From NCBI GenBank assembly GCA_015065605.1, contig SVPZ01000017.1, forward strand, positions 1 to 51,110: DNA of 51,110 nt, written 5' to 3'. The notes under the pieces are model-generated. The model searched no databases. It was not told where the DNA came from and worked only from the letters and a program-made list of their open reading frames with translations. Source of the DNA: Oscillospiraceae bacterium (GTDB lineage Bacteria > Bacillota > Clostridia > Oscillospirales > Acutalibacteraceae). How positions within the stretch are numbered: position 1 is the first letter of the stretch; each line of letters opens with the position of its first letter. The position numbers and the translations under genes are program-made. Shown one piece after another: positions 1 to 10,247 of this stretch.

Positions 1-185
1 CTCCTATTTCAGACAGTAGAATTGATTGGATCAAGGTTGAACTTAAAACGAAATATGGAGTTATTAAATCTGCTTGGAGTCATAAAAAAGGAAAGACGGT
101 TTATGAAATAACCACCCCTGTAAAAGCGGACGTTGTAATTGAGGGAAAATACTATACCGTTGATGCGGGAAGTTATACGTTTTAA
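1..185 (+). CDS. C-terminal end of a probable alpha-L-rhamnosidase (partial)
   Basis: An open frame enters from the left edge and stops at TAA 183-185, giving about 60 residues. The visible part reads DSRIDWIKVELKTKYGVIKS, then SAW, then a segment like YEITTPVKADVVI and a final AGSYTF. This resembles the C-terminal beta-sandwich of bacterial GH78 alpha-L-rhamnosidases, where a W-x-K...T-x-Y-G-x-I-x-S-x-W pattern is followed by a strand of the TIPAN type and an AGSY ending. Such enzymes remove terminal rhamnose from plant glycans. The catalytic domain lies outside the window, so the family call rests on this tail only. uvrB follows after 23 bp; whether they share a transcript cannot be seen. 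Confidence 0.55.
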   Translation, partial: PISDSRIDWIKVELKTKYGVIKSAWSHKKGKTVYEITTPVKADVVIEGKYYTVDAGSYTF

Positions 186-208
186 TATAAGAAAAAAGGA
201 GTGAGAAC

Positions 209-2170
209 GTGCCGGATAAGTTTATTTTACACTCAAAATTTAAGCCGACGGGCGATCAGCCAGAGGCTATTGAAAAGTTGGTAAACGGTTTAAATAGTGG
301 TCTTAAAGAGCAGGTACTACTCGGCGTTACCGGTTCGGGTAAAACCTTTACAATGGCAAATATTATCGAGAAAGTAAACCGTCCGACCTTAGTTCTCGCT
401 CACAATAAAACTTTAGCTGCTCAGCTTTGCAGTGAATTTCGCGAACTGTTTCCCGAAAATGCGGTGGAATACTTCGTATCCTATTACGATTACTATCAGC
501 CCGAAGCGTATCTTCCGGGGACTGATACTTATATAGAAAAAGACTCTGCCATAAATGATGAAATAGACAAACTTCGTCACAGCGCTACCTGCGCCTTATC
601 TGAACGCAGGGACGTTATAATAGTTGCTTCGGTTTCCTGTATTTATACTCTCGGTGACCCTATTGACTATCGTGAAATGGTAATTTCGCTCCGTCAAGGA
701 AATACTATGGAAAGAGATACTCTTATAAGACGTCTTATTACTTTACAGTATGAGCGAAACGATATAAATTTTGTAAGAAATAAATTCAGAGTACGCGGCG
801 ATACCGTTGACATTTATCCCGCCTATTCCTATGAAAACGCAATTCGCGTAGAGTTTTTCGGTGACGAAATTGACAGAATTTCTGAAATAAATACCCTGAC
901 GGGTGAAATAAAAAATACATTAAGCCACGTTGCAATTTATCCTGCATCTCACTATATTATCAGCGACGAAAAAATGGATGACGGTATAAAACGGATTTTA
1001 GCCGAAATGGAAGAGCGTGTGCAGTTTTTTGAGGATGAAAATAAACTTATTGAGGCTCAGCGAATTCGTCAGCGCACCGAATACGATATGGAAATGCTCA
1101 GAGAGGTGGGCGTCTGTAAGGGAATAGAAAACTATTCGGGTGTGCTTTCGGGCAGACCAAGAGGCAGTACCCCCACAACCCTTCTTGACTATTTCCCCGA
1201 AGATTTTGTAATTTTTGTGGACGAGTCCCACGTTACTCTTCCGCAGGTAAGAGGTATGCACGGTGGAGATAAGGCGAGAAAATCCAATCTCGTCGAATAC
1301 GGTTTCCGTCTTCCTTCCGCCTTTGATAACAGACCTCTTGATTTTAATGAATTTTATTCACACATAAATCAGGCAGTTTTTGTGTCGGCAACCCCCGGTG
1401 AATTTGAAAAGAGCCATAGTGAGCAAACCGTTGAACAGGTTATTCGTCCTACGGGACTTATTGACCCCGAAATTTCCGTTCGCCCAAGCGAAGGACAAAT
1501 TGATGACCTTATAGGTGAAATAAACGAAAGGGTAGCGGCTAAGGAAAGAGTTCTTGTTACTACCCTTACCAAAAAAATGGCGGAGGATTTAACCGATTAT
1601 CTGGAAGGGGTTTCAATAAAGGTACGCTATATGCACCACGATATTGATACTATCGAGCGTATGGAAATTATAAGAGATTTGCGTAAAGGCGAATTTGACG
1701 TGCTTGTTGGAATTAACCTTTTAAGAGAAGGTCTTGATATTCCCGAGGTAAGCTTGGTCGCCATACTTGATGCCGATAAAGAAGGCTTTTTAAGAAGTGA
1801 ATCTTCCCTTATACAGACCATAGGCAGAGCGGCGCGTAACGCTAAAGGTAAGGTTATTATGTATGCCGACAGCGTAACAAGAAGTATGGAAGCGGCAATA
1901 AGTGAAACCGAACGCCGACGCGAAATACAAAAGGCCTATAACGAGAAAAACGGAATCGTTCCGCAGACTATTATTAAAGACGTGCGTGAAATTCTTGAAA
2001 TTTCGGGCAAGAGTGTGGGCGATATAAGAAAGAGAAAGCTTAGCAAAGCCGAAAAAGAAAAGGAAATAGAGATTTTAACAAAACAAATGAAGGAAGCGGC
2101 AAAGCTTCTTGAATTTGAACACGCCGCAATGCTGAGAGATAAGATTAAGAAGTTAAAGGATGAAATTTAA
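209..2170 (+). CDS. uvrB: Excinuclease ABC subunit B (UvrB)
   Basis: UvrB is the damage-verifying helicase-like subunit of nucleotide excision repair; it is loaded by UvrA and then recruits UvrC. The product is 653 residues, normal for the family. Visible features are Walker A GVTGSGKT at residues 39-46, the beta-hairpin [12 protein letters not shown] near 92-104 that inserts between DNA strands, the Walker B-like VDESH, a helicase motif VI region (QTIGRAARN), and a C-terminal UVR domain ending [12 protein letters not shown] that contacts UvrC. The start is GTG at 209, with AAGGAG at 197-202. The stop overlaps the next ATG by one base (TAATG), and uvrA lies one gene further on, so this is probably one operon. 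No LexA box was recognised in the short upstream region. Confidence 0.98.
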   Translation: MPDKFILHSKFKPTGDQPEAIEKLVNGLNSGLKEQVLLGVTGSGKTFTMANIIEKVNRPTLVLAHNKTLAAQLCSEFRELFPENAVEYFVSYYDYYQPEAYLPGTDTYIEKDSAINDEIDKLRHSATCALSERRDVIIVASVSCIYTLGDPIDYREMVISLRQGNTMERDTLIRRLITLQYERNDINFVRNKFRVRGDTVDIYPAYSYENAIRVEFFGDEIDRISEINTLTGEIKNTLSHVAIYPASHYIISDEKMDDGIKRILAEMEERVQFFEDENKLIEAQRIRQRTEYDMEMLREVGVCKGIENYSGVLSGRPRGSTPTTLLDYFPEDFVIFVDESHVTLPQVRGMHGGDKARKSNLVEYGFRLPSAFDNRPLDFNEFYSHINQAVFVSATPGEFEKSHSEQTVEQVIRPTGLIDPEISVRPSEGQIDDLIGEINERVAAKERVLVTTLTKKMAEDLTDYLEGVSIKVRYMHHDIDTIERMEIIRDLRKGEFDVLVGINLLREGLDIPEVSLVAILDADKEGFLRSESSLIQTIGRAARNAKGKVIMYADSVTRSMEAAISETERRREIQKAYNEKNGIVPQTIIKDVREILEISGKSVGDIRKRKLSKAEKEKEIEILTKQMKEAAKLLEFEHAAMLRDKIKKLKDEI

Positions 2171-2844
2171 TGAAAAAGGAACTTTTTAATTATGATAACG
2201 GCAAAACTAAAATGAATTATGCCGTATATACTCCTGAAAATTATAAAGATTTACCCCTTGTGATTTATCTTCACGGCGCAGGGGAAAGAGGAACTGATAT
2301 AACCCATCTTGACCGTCACGGAGTCAGTAAATTGCTCAGCGACGGAAAGGAATATCCTGCGGTTATTCTTACTCCCCAATGTCCTGCCGACAGAGTGTGG
2401 GATAACGTGGTAAGCGAACTTAAAGAAATTATAGACAAGGTCGCTTTACAGTATGAAATAAAAGCAGACAGAATTGCTCTTACGGGGTCAAGTATGGGTG
2501 GCTTTGGTACCTGGATGATGGGTATGACCTATCCGAATTTCTTTTCGGTTATCGTGCCCGTTGCAGGTGGTGGTATGTCCTGGAGAACCACTAATCTTAA
2601 AACCACTCCCGTTATTGCCTATCACGGCGGAAGCGACAGCGTAGTGCCTCCCGTTTACAGTCAACTTTGTGTTGACGGCGTCAACAGAAACGGCGGAACG
2701 GCAGAACTGATTATTCTTGATGGTATGGAGCATAACGACGGAATAAATTATGCATATAGAGAAACAAATCTTATGGAACGTATAGTAAAATACAGAAGAA
2801 CCGATTTTGACGCTGTTCCCGAATTTTGTTCTCAACTTTTTTAA
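2170..2844 (+). CDS. Alpha/beta-hydrolase, prolyl-oligopeptidase/esterase type
   Basis: A 224-residue cytoplasmic serine hydrolase with no signal peptide. The triad can be placed as Ser108 in the nucleophile elbow GSSMG (106-110), Asp156 in HGGSDSVVP and His188 in GMEHND. The oxyanion-hole strand LHGAGERG is at 34-41. This arrangement matches small prolyl-oligopeptidase-like esterases and feruloyl or acyl esterases, often named predicted peptidases. The substrate cannot be told from the sequence. It is translationally coupled to uvrB (one-base overlap) and followed 12 bp later by uvrA, an odd position for an esterase. No link to DNA repair is implied beyond sharing a transcript. Confidence 0.85.
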   Translation: MKKELFNYDNGKTKMNYAVYTPENYKDLPLVIYLHGAGERGTDITHLDRHGVSKLLSDGKEYPAVILTPQCPADRVWDNVVSELKEIIDKVALQYEIKADRIALTGSSMGGFGTWMMGMTYPNFFSVIVPVAGGGMSWRTTNLKTTPVIAYHGGSDSVVPPVYSQLCVDGVNRNGGTAELIILDGMEHNDGINYAYRETNLMERIVKYRRTDFDAVPEFCSQLF

Positions 2845-2856
2845 AGAAGGTAAAAT

Positions 2857-5682
2857 ATGGCTTTAGAAAAACTTATTGTAAAGGGCGCAAGAGCGCATAA
2901 TCTTAAAAATTTAGACGTAGAAATTCCAAGGGATAAGCTTATCGTTTTTACGGGACTTTCGGGTTCGGGTAAATCCTCCCTTGCTTTTGATACTATTTAT
3001 GCCGAGGGTCAGCGCAGATACGTAGAGTCTTTGTCTTCCTACGCCCGTATGTTTCTCGGTCAAATGGATAAGCCTGACGTTGACTATATTGAAGGACTTT
3101 CTCCCGCAATTTCTATCGACCAGAAAACCACCTCTAAAAATCCCCGTTCTACAGTTGGAACGGTTACCGAAATTCACGATTATTTAAGACTTCTTTATGC
3201 CCGTACGGGTGTGCCTCACTGTCCGATTTGTAAAAAGGAAATAAGTCAGCAGACCACCGACCAGATAGTTAAAAAGGTTATGATGCTTCCCGAGGGCACC
3301 AAAATTCAGGTACTCGCCCCAACTGTAAGAGGCAGAAAGGGTAGGCACGAAAAGGAACTCGAAGCTGCTAAAAAATCGGGTTTTGTAAGGGTGCGAATTG
3401 ATGGTAATATTTACGATTTAAGCGAAGAAATTACCCTTGACAAAAATATAAAGCATCATATTGAAATAATTATAGACCGTCTTGTTATAAAAGAGGACGT
3501 TAAAAGCAGACTTAACGACAGTATTGAAACGGCGGCAAAGGCGGCAAACGGAATAGTTTATATCGACGTTATCGGCGGTGAAGAACTGCATTTTTCTCAA
3601 AACTATGCCTGTGATGAACACGGAGTAAGTCTGCCTGAACTGACCCCCACTCTTTTTTCCTTTAATAACCCGTTGGGCGCATGTCCTGCCTGTAGCGGTA
3701 TCGGAAAGTTTTCAAAGGTCAATCCGTCTCTTTTGGTGGAGGAGGATTTAAGCCTCAATGAAGGCGCTTTTCGTTGCTCGGGCTGGAATATTAAGGGAAG
3801 TTTTAGAGGCAGTTTTGCCAGAATGTATTTTGAAGGACTTTCCCGTCGTTACGGTTTTTCTCTTGACGTTCCTTTTAAGGAACTTTCAGATGAAGTTAAG
3901 GATATAATCTTTTACGGAACAAAGGACGAAATTATTGATTTTATAAAGCTTCCCGAATGGGGCGGAGGAATATATAAATCCGTCTTTGAGGGCGTTGTAA
4001 ATAATCTTGAAAGAAGATATAAGGAAAGCGATTCCGACTATACGAAAAATGAAATAGAGGGCTATATGAGTGAAAGCATATGCCCCGTTTGTAACGGCGC
4101 ACGTTTAAAGCCTGAACCCTTGGCGGTTACGGTAGGCGGCAAAAATATAGAAGAATTCTCCCGAATGCCTATTACCGAGGAACTTTCTTTCCTTGATACC
4201 CTTACTTTTTCAAAACAAAATGAAACTATAGCCCGTCCTATTTTAAAGGAGATAAAGGAGCGACTTTCCTTCCTTAACGGCGTGGGACTCAGTTATCTTG
4301 ACTTGGCGCGTTCTTCGGGTACCCTTTCGGGCGGAGAAAGTCAGAGAATAAGACTTGCAACCCAGATAGGTTCGGGACTGACGGGCGTTCTTTATATTCT
4401 TGACGAGCCAAGTATCGGTCTTCACCAAAGGGATAACGACCGACTTATTGAAGCTCTTAAACGTCTTCGTGATTTGGGAAATACTCTTATCGTCGTTGAA
4501 CATGATGAGGATACAATGCGTGAGGCTGATTATATCGTTGATATAGGCCCAGGTGCAGGTATTCACGGCGGCGAGGTTATCTATTCGGGTGACCTTGAGG
4601 GGCTTTATAAGTGTGAAAATTCTATTACAAGCGATTATCTTACGGGAAGAAAAACTATTCCCGTTCCCAAGGTTCGCAGAAAAGGCAACGGCAATTTTTT
4701 GACCGTTAAGGGCGCGGCTGAAAATAATCTTAAGAATATTACGGCAAAAGTTCCACTTGGCACCTTTACCTGTGTGACGGGTGTTTCGGGTTCGGGAAAA
4801 TCCTCTCTTGTAAACGACGTTATTTATAAGCTTCTTGCCACAAAACTTAATAAAGCCAAAATGATACCCGGTAAATATTCAGGTGTTGACGGACTTGAAA
4901 ATTTAGATAAGGTTATTGATATCGACCAATCTCCCATAGGCAGAACCCCACGTTCAAACCCTGCAACCTATACGGGTGTATTTAACGATATACGCGATTT
5001 GTTCGCCGTTACCAAGGATGCAAAAATGAAGGGCTTTGCACCCGGAAGATTTTCCTTTAACGTTAAGGGTGGAAGATGTGAAGCCTGTCAGGGTGACGGT
5101 ATCATAAAGATAGAAATGCAGTTTTTACCCGACGTTTACGTACCCTGTGAGGTTTGCTCAGGAACCCGTTATAACGAGGAAACTCTGTCGGTAAAATATA
5201 AGGGCAAAAATATTTACGAAGTGCTTGAGATGACGGTAGAAGAAGCGATGTATTTCTTCGAAAGTATTCCGAAAATTTACCGAAAGATTAAAACCCTTTA
5301 CGAAGTCGGTCTTGGCTACGTTAAACTCGGTCAGCCTGCAACCACCCTTTCGGGCGGTGAAGCGCAACGCGTAAAACTTGCTACCGAACTTTCAAAACGC
5401 AGTACGGGAAAAACCATTTATATACTCGATGAGCCGACGACGGGACTTCATACCGCAGACGTACACCGTCTTTTAGAGGTTTTATCAAGACTTGTAGATG
5501 CAGGAAATACCGTGCTTGTTATCGAGCATAATCTTGACGTTATCAAAACGGCTGATTATATTATAGATTTAGGACCTGAAGGCGGTATCGGCGGCGGAAA
5601 CGTGGTTGCTACCGGTACTCCCGAAAACGTGAGCAAAAATGAAGCCTCCTTTACGGGAAAATATCTTATGAAAATGCTTTAG
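2857..5682 (+). CDS. uvrA: Excinuclease ABC subunit A (UvrA)
   Basis: UvrA is the damage-sensing ABC ATPase of nucleotide excision repair. The 941-residue product has the usual two halves: a first Walker A GLSGSGKS near residue 32, a first signature [14 protein letters not shown] with Walker [13 protein letters not shown], a second Walker A GVSGSGKS, and a second signature [14 protein letters not shown] with [12 protein letters not shown]. The zinc modules are present: [21 protein letters not shown], and the C-terminal CEACQGDG paired with [10 protein letters not shown]. The ribosome binding site AGAAGG lies 7 bases before the ATG. No hairpin terminator is visible after the stop; 63 bp separate it from the next gene. 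Confidence 0.98.
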   Translation: MALEKLIVKGARAHNLKNLDVEIPRDKLIVFTGLSGSGKSSLAFDTIYAEGQRRYVESLSSYARMFLGQMDKPDVDYIEGLSPAISIDQKTTSKNPRSTVGTVTEIHDYLRLLYARTGVPHCPICKKEISQQTTDQIVKKVMMLPEGTKIQVLAPTVRGRKGRHEKELEAAKKSGFVRVRIDGNIYDLSEEITLDKNIKHHIEIIIDRLVIKEDVKSRLNDSIETAAKAANGIVYIDVIGGEELHFSQNYACDEHGVSLPELTPTLFSFNNPLGACPACSGIGKFSKVNPSLLVEEDLSLNEGAFRCSGWNIKGSFRGSFARMYFEGLSRRYGFSLDVPFKELSDEVKDIIFYGTKDEIIDFIKLPEWGGGIYKSVFEGVVNNLERRYKESDSDYTKNEIEGYMSESICPVCNGARLKPEPLAVTVGGKNIEEFSRMPITEELSFLDTLTFSKQNETIARPILKEIKERLSFLNGVGLSYLDLARSSGTLSGGESQRIRLATQIGSGLTGVLYILDEPSIGLHQRDNDRLIEALKRLRDLGNTLIVVEHDEDTMREADYIVDIGPGAGIHGGEVIYSGDLEGLYKCENSITSDYLTGRKTIPVPKVRRKGNGNFLTVKGAAENNLKNITAKVPLGTFTCVTGVSGSGKSSLVNDVIYKLLATKLNKAKMIPGKYSGVDGLENLDKVIDIDQSPIGRTPRSNPATYTGVFNDIRDLFAVTKDAKMKGFAPGRFSFNVKGGRCEACQGDGIIKIEMQFLPDVYVPCEVCSGTRYNEETLSVKYKGKNIYEVLEMTVEEAMYFFESIPKIYRKIKTLYEVGLGYVKLGQPATTLSGGEAQRVKLATELSKRSTGKTIYILDEPTTGLHTADVHRLLEVLSRLVDAGNTVLVIEHNLDVIKTADYIIDLGPEGGIGGGNVVATGTPENVSKNEASFTGKYLMKML

Positions 5683-5745
5683 TTCACAGTTTTTTAACTA
5701 ACTTTTATTTTAAATTTGTTAATATATGGGAAAGGAGTGTAAAGA

Positions 5746-6585
5746 GTGTTCGGTTATATACGGGTAGGAAAGCCTGAACTTAAAATAAAGGAATACGAAA
5801 TGTATAAGGCGGTTTATTGCAGTCTTTGTAAAAGACTGGGTAAGGATTACGGTATTTTTTCCCGCTTTGCCTTAAGTTATGATTTTACATTTACCGCTTT
5901 AATGGAATTGGCTTTATCCGACGGCTTTTGCGGAACAAAGCGTAAATGCTGTACCTTTAATCCTCTTAAAAAATGCACCTACTGTATAAACGACGAACCT
6001 TTCGCTCTTTCCTCTGCCGCCCTGATTATTTTAGGGTATTATAAAATTAAAGATGATTTAAAGGATGAAAAGGGCTTTAAAAGGTTGACGGCTAAATTTA
6101 AAAAATTGCTTTTTAAACGTCCTTTCAAAAAGGCCGGTCGAAAATTTCCCGAAATAGAAAATATATCAAAGGAATATTTTTTAAATCAGGAAAAGGCGGA
6201 AAGCAAAAACGCAACCCTTGACGACGCGGCAGAACCCAGCAGTGTTATGCTGTCAAAACTTTTGCCTCTTTGTGCAAAGAATGAAAATGATAAAAGGGTG
6301 CTATCCTTTTTGGGCAGACTTATAGGCAGATACATATATTTGCTCGACTGCCTTGTTGACAGAGAAAAGGATATAAAAAAAGGCGCTTTTAATCCCTTGA
6401 GTAATCTTGAAAAGCAAGAAGCAAAGGAAAAGATAAAGTCGCAGTTATATATAGTTATAAACGAAGCGAAAAATGCTTTTGAATTACTGGATATAAAGCG
6501 ATTTAAAAATATTTTAGGCAATATAATTTACGTAGGGCTTGAGGATACTATGCTTTACGAAATCGAACGACTGGAGAAAAAATAA
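5746..6585 (+). CDS. DUF5685 family protein with Asp-rich helical motifs
   Basis: A 279-residue soluble protein starting at GTG 5746 behind AAAGGAG (spacing 8). The opening [20 protein letters not shown] and the YCSLCKRLG motif that follows are typical of the uncharacterised DUF5685 family of Clostridia. Cysteines form pairs at C25/C28, C68/C69 and C77/C80 with a further C62, suggesting a metal site. Two aspartate-rich helices stand out: KDDLKDEKG (D103, D104, D107) and [20 protein letters not shown] (D201, D205, D209). The second resembles the D-x-x-x-D segment of squalene/phytoene synthases, so an isoprenoid-synthase-like fold is my inference. The stop overlaps the start of the J-domain gene by one base, so the two are very likely co-translated. 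The function is unknown. Confidence 0.75.
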   Translation: MFGYIRVGKPELKIKEYEMYKAVYCSLCKRLGKDYGIFSRFALSYDFTFTALMELALSDGFCGTKRKCCTFNPLKKCTYCINDEPFALSSAALIILGYYKIKDDLKDEKGFKRLTAKFKKLLFKRPFKKAGRKFPEIENISKEYFLNQEKAESKNATLDDAAEPSSVMLSKLLPLCAKNENDKRVLSFLGRLIGRYIYLLDCLVDREKDIKKGAFNPLSNLEKQEAKEKIKSQLYIVINEAKNAFELLDIKRFKNILGNIIYVGLEDTMLYEIERLEKK

Positions 6586-7187
6586 TGAACGATCCGTATT
6601 CCATTTTAGGCGTTAGCAAAAACGCAACCGATGAAGAAATTAAAAAGGCGTATAGAGAACTTGCCAGAAAATATCATCCCGACCATTATACCGACAATCC
6701 GTTAAGTGATTTGGCAGCAGAAAAAATGAAGGAAATCAACGAGGCTTACGACGCTATTATGAACGAGCGTCGCGCAGGCGCCTCGGGCAGTTCTAACGCC
6801 TATTCTGCGCCAAGTGATTTTAAAGACGTCCGCGATATGATAAATAAAGGACAAATCGAACAGGCTATGGTGGTGCTTGACGGAGTGCCGCTTAATAAAA
6901 GAAATGCCGAGTGGTATTTCTTAAGCGGTATGGTCCAATTAAGACGGGGCAGATACGATACGGCTTATTCCGCCTTTGCAACTGCCTGCAGAATGGATCC
7001 GAATAATCCCGAATATGCTCAGGCTTTTAGTAACATTCAGCGTAAAACAAAAGGTGGATTTGGAGGCAATCCCTACAGAACAAGCGGTAATATGGGCGGT
7101 TGCGACGCCTGCGACTGCTGTCAGGGTCTTATCTGCGCCGACTGTTGCTGTGAATGTATGGGCGGCGACCTAATCAGATGTTGCTAA
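6585..7187 (+). CDS. J-domain protein with TPR-like region and cysteine-rich tail
   Basis: A 200-residue DnaJ-like co-chaperone. Residues 1-62 are a J domain with the essential HPD at 31-33, which stimulates Hsp70 ATPase. It lacks the DnaJ zinc-finger region and substrate domains, so it is not canonical DnaJ. Residues 85-150 form two or three helical hairpins ([33 protein letters not shown]) that read as TPR repeats. The last 28 residues (173-200) carry 11 cysteines in CxxC, CC and CCC clusters, suggesting metal binding or lipid modification. It overlaps the DUF5685 gene by one base, and a membrane protein gene follows 1 base after the stop. The DUF5685 protein may be its partner or client; that is inference. 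Confidence 0.85.
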   Translation: MNDPYSILGVSKNATDEEIKKAYRELARKYHPDHYTDNPLSDLAAEKMKEINEAYDAIMNERRAGASGSSNAYSAPSDFKDVRDMINKGQIEQAMVVLDGVPLNKRNAEWYFLSGMVQLRRGRYDTAYSAFATACRMDPNNPEYAQAFSNIQRKTKGGFGGNPYRTSGNMGGCDACDCCQGLICADCCCECMGGDLIRCC

Positions 7188-7188
7188 T

Positions 7189-7722
7189 ATGAAAAAACAA
7201 ACTTCTTATTTGACACTAAGCGCAATAACTGCATCACTTATTACGGCGGTTATGTTGGCTTCTTATTTTCCTTTTTTAACCTATGCCGTCCCCGCCGTTG
7301 CAGGAACGCTGGTTATAATTCCTTTGGTGGAATCGGGCAAGGGTTACGCCTTTGCAACTTATATAGTATCAGCAGTTCTGGTAATTCTTTTTGCTGAGCC
7401 TGAAGCTAAACTTATGTACGTATGCTTTTTTGGGTTTTATCCTATAATTAAGGCTATTTTTGAAAAACCAAAGTCGCGTGTTTTAGAATACTTATTAAAA
7501 CTTGTTGTATTTAACGGCGCCGTTACGCTTGTTTATGCATTTTTCGCGGAACTATTTATGATAGAGGTTGAAGGACTTGGCGATTTCGGTAAATATTCAA
7601 CTTTAATTCTTTACGTACTGGGTAATTTTGCTTTTATACTTTACGATATATGTTTATCAAGACTTTGTACTTTTTATATGTTAAGACTTCACGAAAAGGT
7701 GAAAAAGATTTTAAAATTTTAA
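7189..7722 (+). CDS. Small integral membrane protein, about five helices
   Basis: A 177-residue hydrophobic protein starting one base after the J-domain gene, without a clear ribosome binding site of its own, so probably translationally coupled. Hydrophobic helices are visible near residues 10-30, 32-52, 55-72, 96-120 and 140-160, followed by a basic C-terminus (LHEKVKKILKF). The general look is like small Clostridial S-component-type membrane proteins, but no diagnostic motif was recognised and I do not assign a transport function. It sits between the DUF5685/J-protein pair and the flavoprotein gene, 13 bp upstream of the latter. Confidence 0.7.
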   Translation: MKKQTSYLTLSAITASLITAVMLASYFPFLTYAVPAVAGTLVIIPLVESGKGYAFATYIVSAVLVILFAEPEAKLMYVCFFGFYPIIKAIFEKPKSRVLEYLLKLVVFNGAVTLVYAFFAELFMIEVEGLGDFGKYSTLILYVLGNFAFILYDICLSRLCTFYMLRLHEKVKKILKF

Positions 7723-7735
7723 GTGGGGAAAAGGT

Positions 7736-8956
7736 TTGAAAGTAATTGTAATCGGCGGCGGCGCCGCAGGACTTATGGCGGCTTACAGCGCGGCAACTAA
7801 CGGACACAGCGTTACCGTAATAGAAAAAAATCCCCGACCTGCAAGAAAAATTCTTGTTACGGGCAAGGGAAGATGTAACGTAACCAATAACTGCAGTATT
7901 GAAGAGCTTATGTCAAACGTTACTACAAACGGAAGATTTTTATATTCCGCTTTTAATGCGTTTGGCAGTCAGGATACAATGGATTTTTTTGAGAACCATA
8001 AGGTGCCTTTAAAAACCGAAAGGGGCAACAGAGTTTTCCCCGTATCCGATAAGGCTATGGATATTGCCGACGGTTTGGTATTTGCTGCAAAAAAAAGCGG
8101 AGTTTCCTTTAAAACGGGTGAAGTAACCGATATATTAACCGAAAATTCTGCGGTTACGGGAGTAAGACTTTATGACGGAGAAGAAGTTTTTGCCGAAAAG
8201 ATAATACTTTGTACGGGCGGTCTTTCCTATCCTCTTACGGGTTCAACGGGGGACGGATATAAAATGGCTGAAAAATTAGGCCATACCGTAACACCGCTGA
8301 GAGCATCCCTTGTTCCCATTTGCATAAAAGAAGGTTTTGTGTCAAAACTAATGGGGCTTTCCTTAAAAAACGTTACCCTTACGGTTTACGATAAAAATAA
8401 GAAAAAACCTATATTCAGTGAGCTTGGAGAGATGCTGTTTACCCATTTCGGAATCAGCGGTCCTTTGGCGCTTAGCGCTTCGGCTCATTTAAAGGAAATA
8501 GGCAAAACGGAATATTTTTGCGAAATAGACTTAAAACCCGGTATGGACGAAAATCAGCTTGATAAAAGACTTTTAAGGGATTTTGCCGAAAACAACAATA
8601 AAAACTTCAGAAATTCTCTTGACAGTCTGCTTCCGCGTATGCTTATTCCCATTATCGTAGGACTTTCAAATATTCCTGCCGAAACAAAGGTTAATCAGAT
8701 AAGTAAAGAAAAACGAATGGAATTTGTAAGGCTTCTTAAGGGGCTTAAAATGACGGTGGATTGCCTTCGTCCCATAGAGGAAGCGGTAATCACTTCAGGC
8801 GGAATTAACGTTAAGGAAATAAACAGCGCTACCATGGAGTCAAAACTTATAGAAGGACTTTATTTTGCGGGAGAAATTATTGACGTTGACGCTTATACGG
8901 GTGGATTTAATTTGCAGATAGCCTTTTCAACCGGCTTTCTTGCAGGAAATAAATGA
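7736..8956 (+). CDS. NAD(P)/FAD-dependent oxidoreductase, HI0933/BaiN family
   Basis: A 406-residue flavoprotein. The N-terminus is a dinucleotide-binding Rossmann motif, VIGGGAAGLMAAYSA, and residues 35-50 contain the family signature ARKILVTGKGRCNVTN. A second strand-turn near the end (LYFAGEIIDVDAYTGGFNLQ) is the typical C-terminal FAD-contact sequence of the HI0933-like family. Some relatives reduce bile-acid intermediates (BaiN), but most are of unknown substrate, and nothing here shows bile-acid chemistry. Translation starts at TTG 7736 behind GGGGAAAAGG. The last bases overlap the cmk frame (ATGA), placing it at the head of the cmk-plsC-ispH/rpsA run. Confidence 0.9.
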   Translation: MKVIVIGGGAAGLMAAYSAATNGHSVTVIEKNPRPARKILVTGKGRCNVTNNCSIEELMSNVTTNGRFLYSAFNAFGSQDTMDFFENHKVPLKTERGNRVFPVSDKAMDIADGLVFAAKKSGVSFKTGEVTDILTENSAVTGVRLYDGEEVFAEKIILCTGGLSYPLTGSTGDGYKMAEKLGHTVTPLRASLVPICIKEGFVSKLMGLSLKNVTLTVYDKNKKKPIFSELGEMLFTHFGISGPLALSASAHLKEIGKTEYFCEIDLKPGMDENQLDKRLLRDFAENNNKNFRNSLDSLLPRMLIPIIVGLSNIPAETKVNQISKEKRMEFVRLLKGLKMTVDCLRPIEEAVITSGGINVKEINSATMESKLIEGLYFAGEIIDVDAYTGGFNLQIAFSTGFLAGNK

Positions 8957-9645
8957 GGATGAAGAAAATGGAAACGAAAACTAAAGCAATAGCAATCGAC
9001 GGCCCTGCAGGTGCGGGAAAAAGTTCCTTGGCAAAGGCACTTGCTAAAAAGCTCGATTTTATTTACGTGGATACGGGCGCTCTCTACAGAGCTATCGGTC
9101 TTGCTTTTTCTAAAAGAGGTTTTGATACTTCTTTAAATTGTGATATCGCAGATGAACTTAAAAATATTAACGTGGATATACGTTTTATTGACGGCGTTCA
9201 GCACGTATTTTTAGGAGAAACCGACGTAAGCGAGGAAATCAGAACTCCCGTTGCCTCAATGATGGCTTCCGCTGTTTCCGCTAAGGGTGAAGTGAGAGCA
9301 AAGCTTCTTGATATGCAAAGGGATTTTGCTAAAAAATATAACTGCATTATGGACGGCAGAGATATAGGTACCGTGGTACTTCCGGACGCCGACCTTAAAA
9401 TTTTTCTTACTGCAAGTGATGAAGAACGAGCTATGCGACGTTATAAGGAACTTAAGGAAAAGGGCGATACCTCTACCTTTGAAGAGGTGCTTAGTGATAT
9501 GCGTCAGCGTGATTATAACGATTCACACCGCGCTATTGCACCGCTAAAACCTGCTGAAGACGCAGTTATTGCCGACACTACGGGAAAAAACGTAGAAGAG
9601 TCTTTGGTTATGCTTTTAGATATAATTAAGGAGAATATCAAATGA
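8953..9645 (+). CDS. cmk: Cytidylate kinase
   Basis: Cmk phosphorylates CMP and dCMP with ATP, feeding CTP and dCTP synthesis. Walker A is DGPAGAGKSS, followed by the CMP-binding VDTGALYRA and MDGRDIGTVVLPDA, and the lid segment MRQRDYNDSHRAIAPL. Full-length family size. Two starts are possible. ATG 8953 overlaps the previous stop with AGGA five bases upstream. ATG 8968 gives METKTKAIAIDG with GAGG nine bases upstream and matches the usual family N-terminus; I slightly favour 8968. The stop overlaps plsC by four bases. The order cmk-plsC-ispH-rpsA is common in Clostridia. Confidence 0.97.
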   Translation: MRMKKMETKTKAIAIDGPAGAGKSSLAKALAKKLDFIYVDTGALYRAIGLAFSKRGFDTSLNCDIADELKNINVDIRFIDGVQHVFLGETDVSEEIRTPVASMMASAVSAKGEVRAKLLDMQRDFAKKYNCIMDGRDIGTVVLPDADLKIFLTASDEERAMRRYKELKEKGDTSTFEEVLSDMRQRDYNDSHRAIAPLKPAEDAVIADTTGKNVEESLVMLLDIIKENIK

Positions 9646-10247
9646 CCTGTTTTTATAGAATAATGAGGGCAATTGCTTCGTTTTTTACCCATCTTTTCTT
9701 CCGTATTAAAAAATACGGAGTACATAATATTCCAAAAGAGGGTCCGGTTATACTTTGCTGTAATCATACCTCTATAAGCGATATTCTATTTATGGGTATT
9801 CTTTGCCCAAGACAGATTTATTTTATGGGTAAGGATGAACTTTTCAAAAATAAAATACTTGCTTTTTTCTTTAGAAAATTAGGCAGTTTTTCGGTTAACA
9901 GACGAACAGGCGATAAAGGTGCCATAAACAAAGCGGAAGAACTTTTAAACGAAGGCAAAATCCTTGGTATTTTCCCCGAAGGTACGCGTTATACCGACGG
10001 CGCCGCCCCCAGAAAAGCAAAACCCGGAACGGCTATGCTTGCCCTTGCCACAAAGGCTCCTATTTTACCCTGCGCCGTATATAGAGAAACAGGAAAGGTG
10101 AAACTTTTCCAAAAGGCTACCTTCCGCTTCGGTGCGCCTATTTATTATGAAGAATATGCGGGCGAGGATGAAGGGAAAACTGCAATAAGAAGGGTTAGTA
10201 CGCTTATTACCGAGAAAATCACAGAGCTTTGGGAGATGAAGCATTGA
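9642..10247 (+). CDS. plsC: 1-acyl-sn-glycerol-3-phosphate acyltransferase
   Basis: PlsC adds the second acyl chain to lysophosphatidic acid in phospholipid synthesis at the inner membrane face. The 201-residue product has an N-terminal hydrophobic stretch, the catalytic HX4D box in CCNHTSISD, and the glycerol-phosphate-binding FPEGTRYTDG. A lysine/arginine-rich segment (PRKAKPGTAML) follows, as in the family. The ATG overlaps the cmk stop (ATGA) and the ribosome binding site AAGGAG lies in the end of cmk. The stop TGA overlaps the TTG start of ispH. Normal length; no anomalies. Confidence 0.95.
   Translation: MTCFYRIMRAIASFFTHLFFRIKKYGVHNIPKEGPVILCCNHTSISDILFMGILCPRQIYFMGKDELFKNKILAFFFRKLGSFSVNRRTGDKGAINKAEELLNEGKILGIFPEGTRYTDGAAPRKAKPGTAMLALATKAPILPCAVYRETGKVKLFQKATFRFGAPIYYEEYAGEDEGKTAIRRVSTLITEKITELWEMKH

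Noticed and set aside
186..208. LexA/SOS box upstream of uvrB.
   Set aside because: No GAAC-N4-GTTC type palindrome is present in the short gap.
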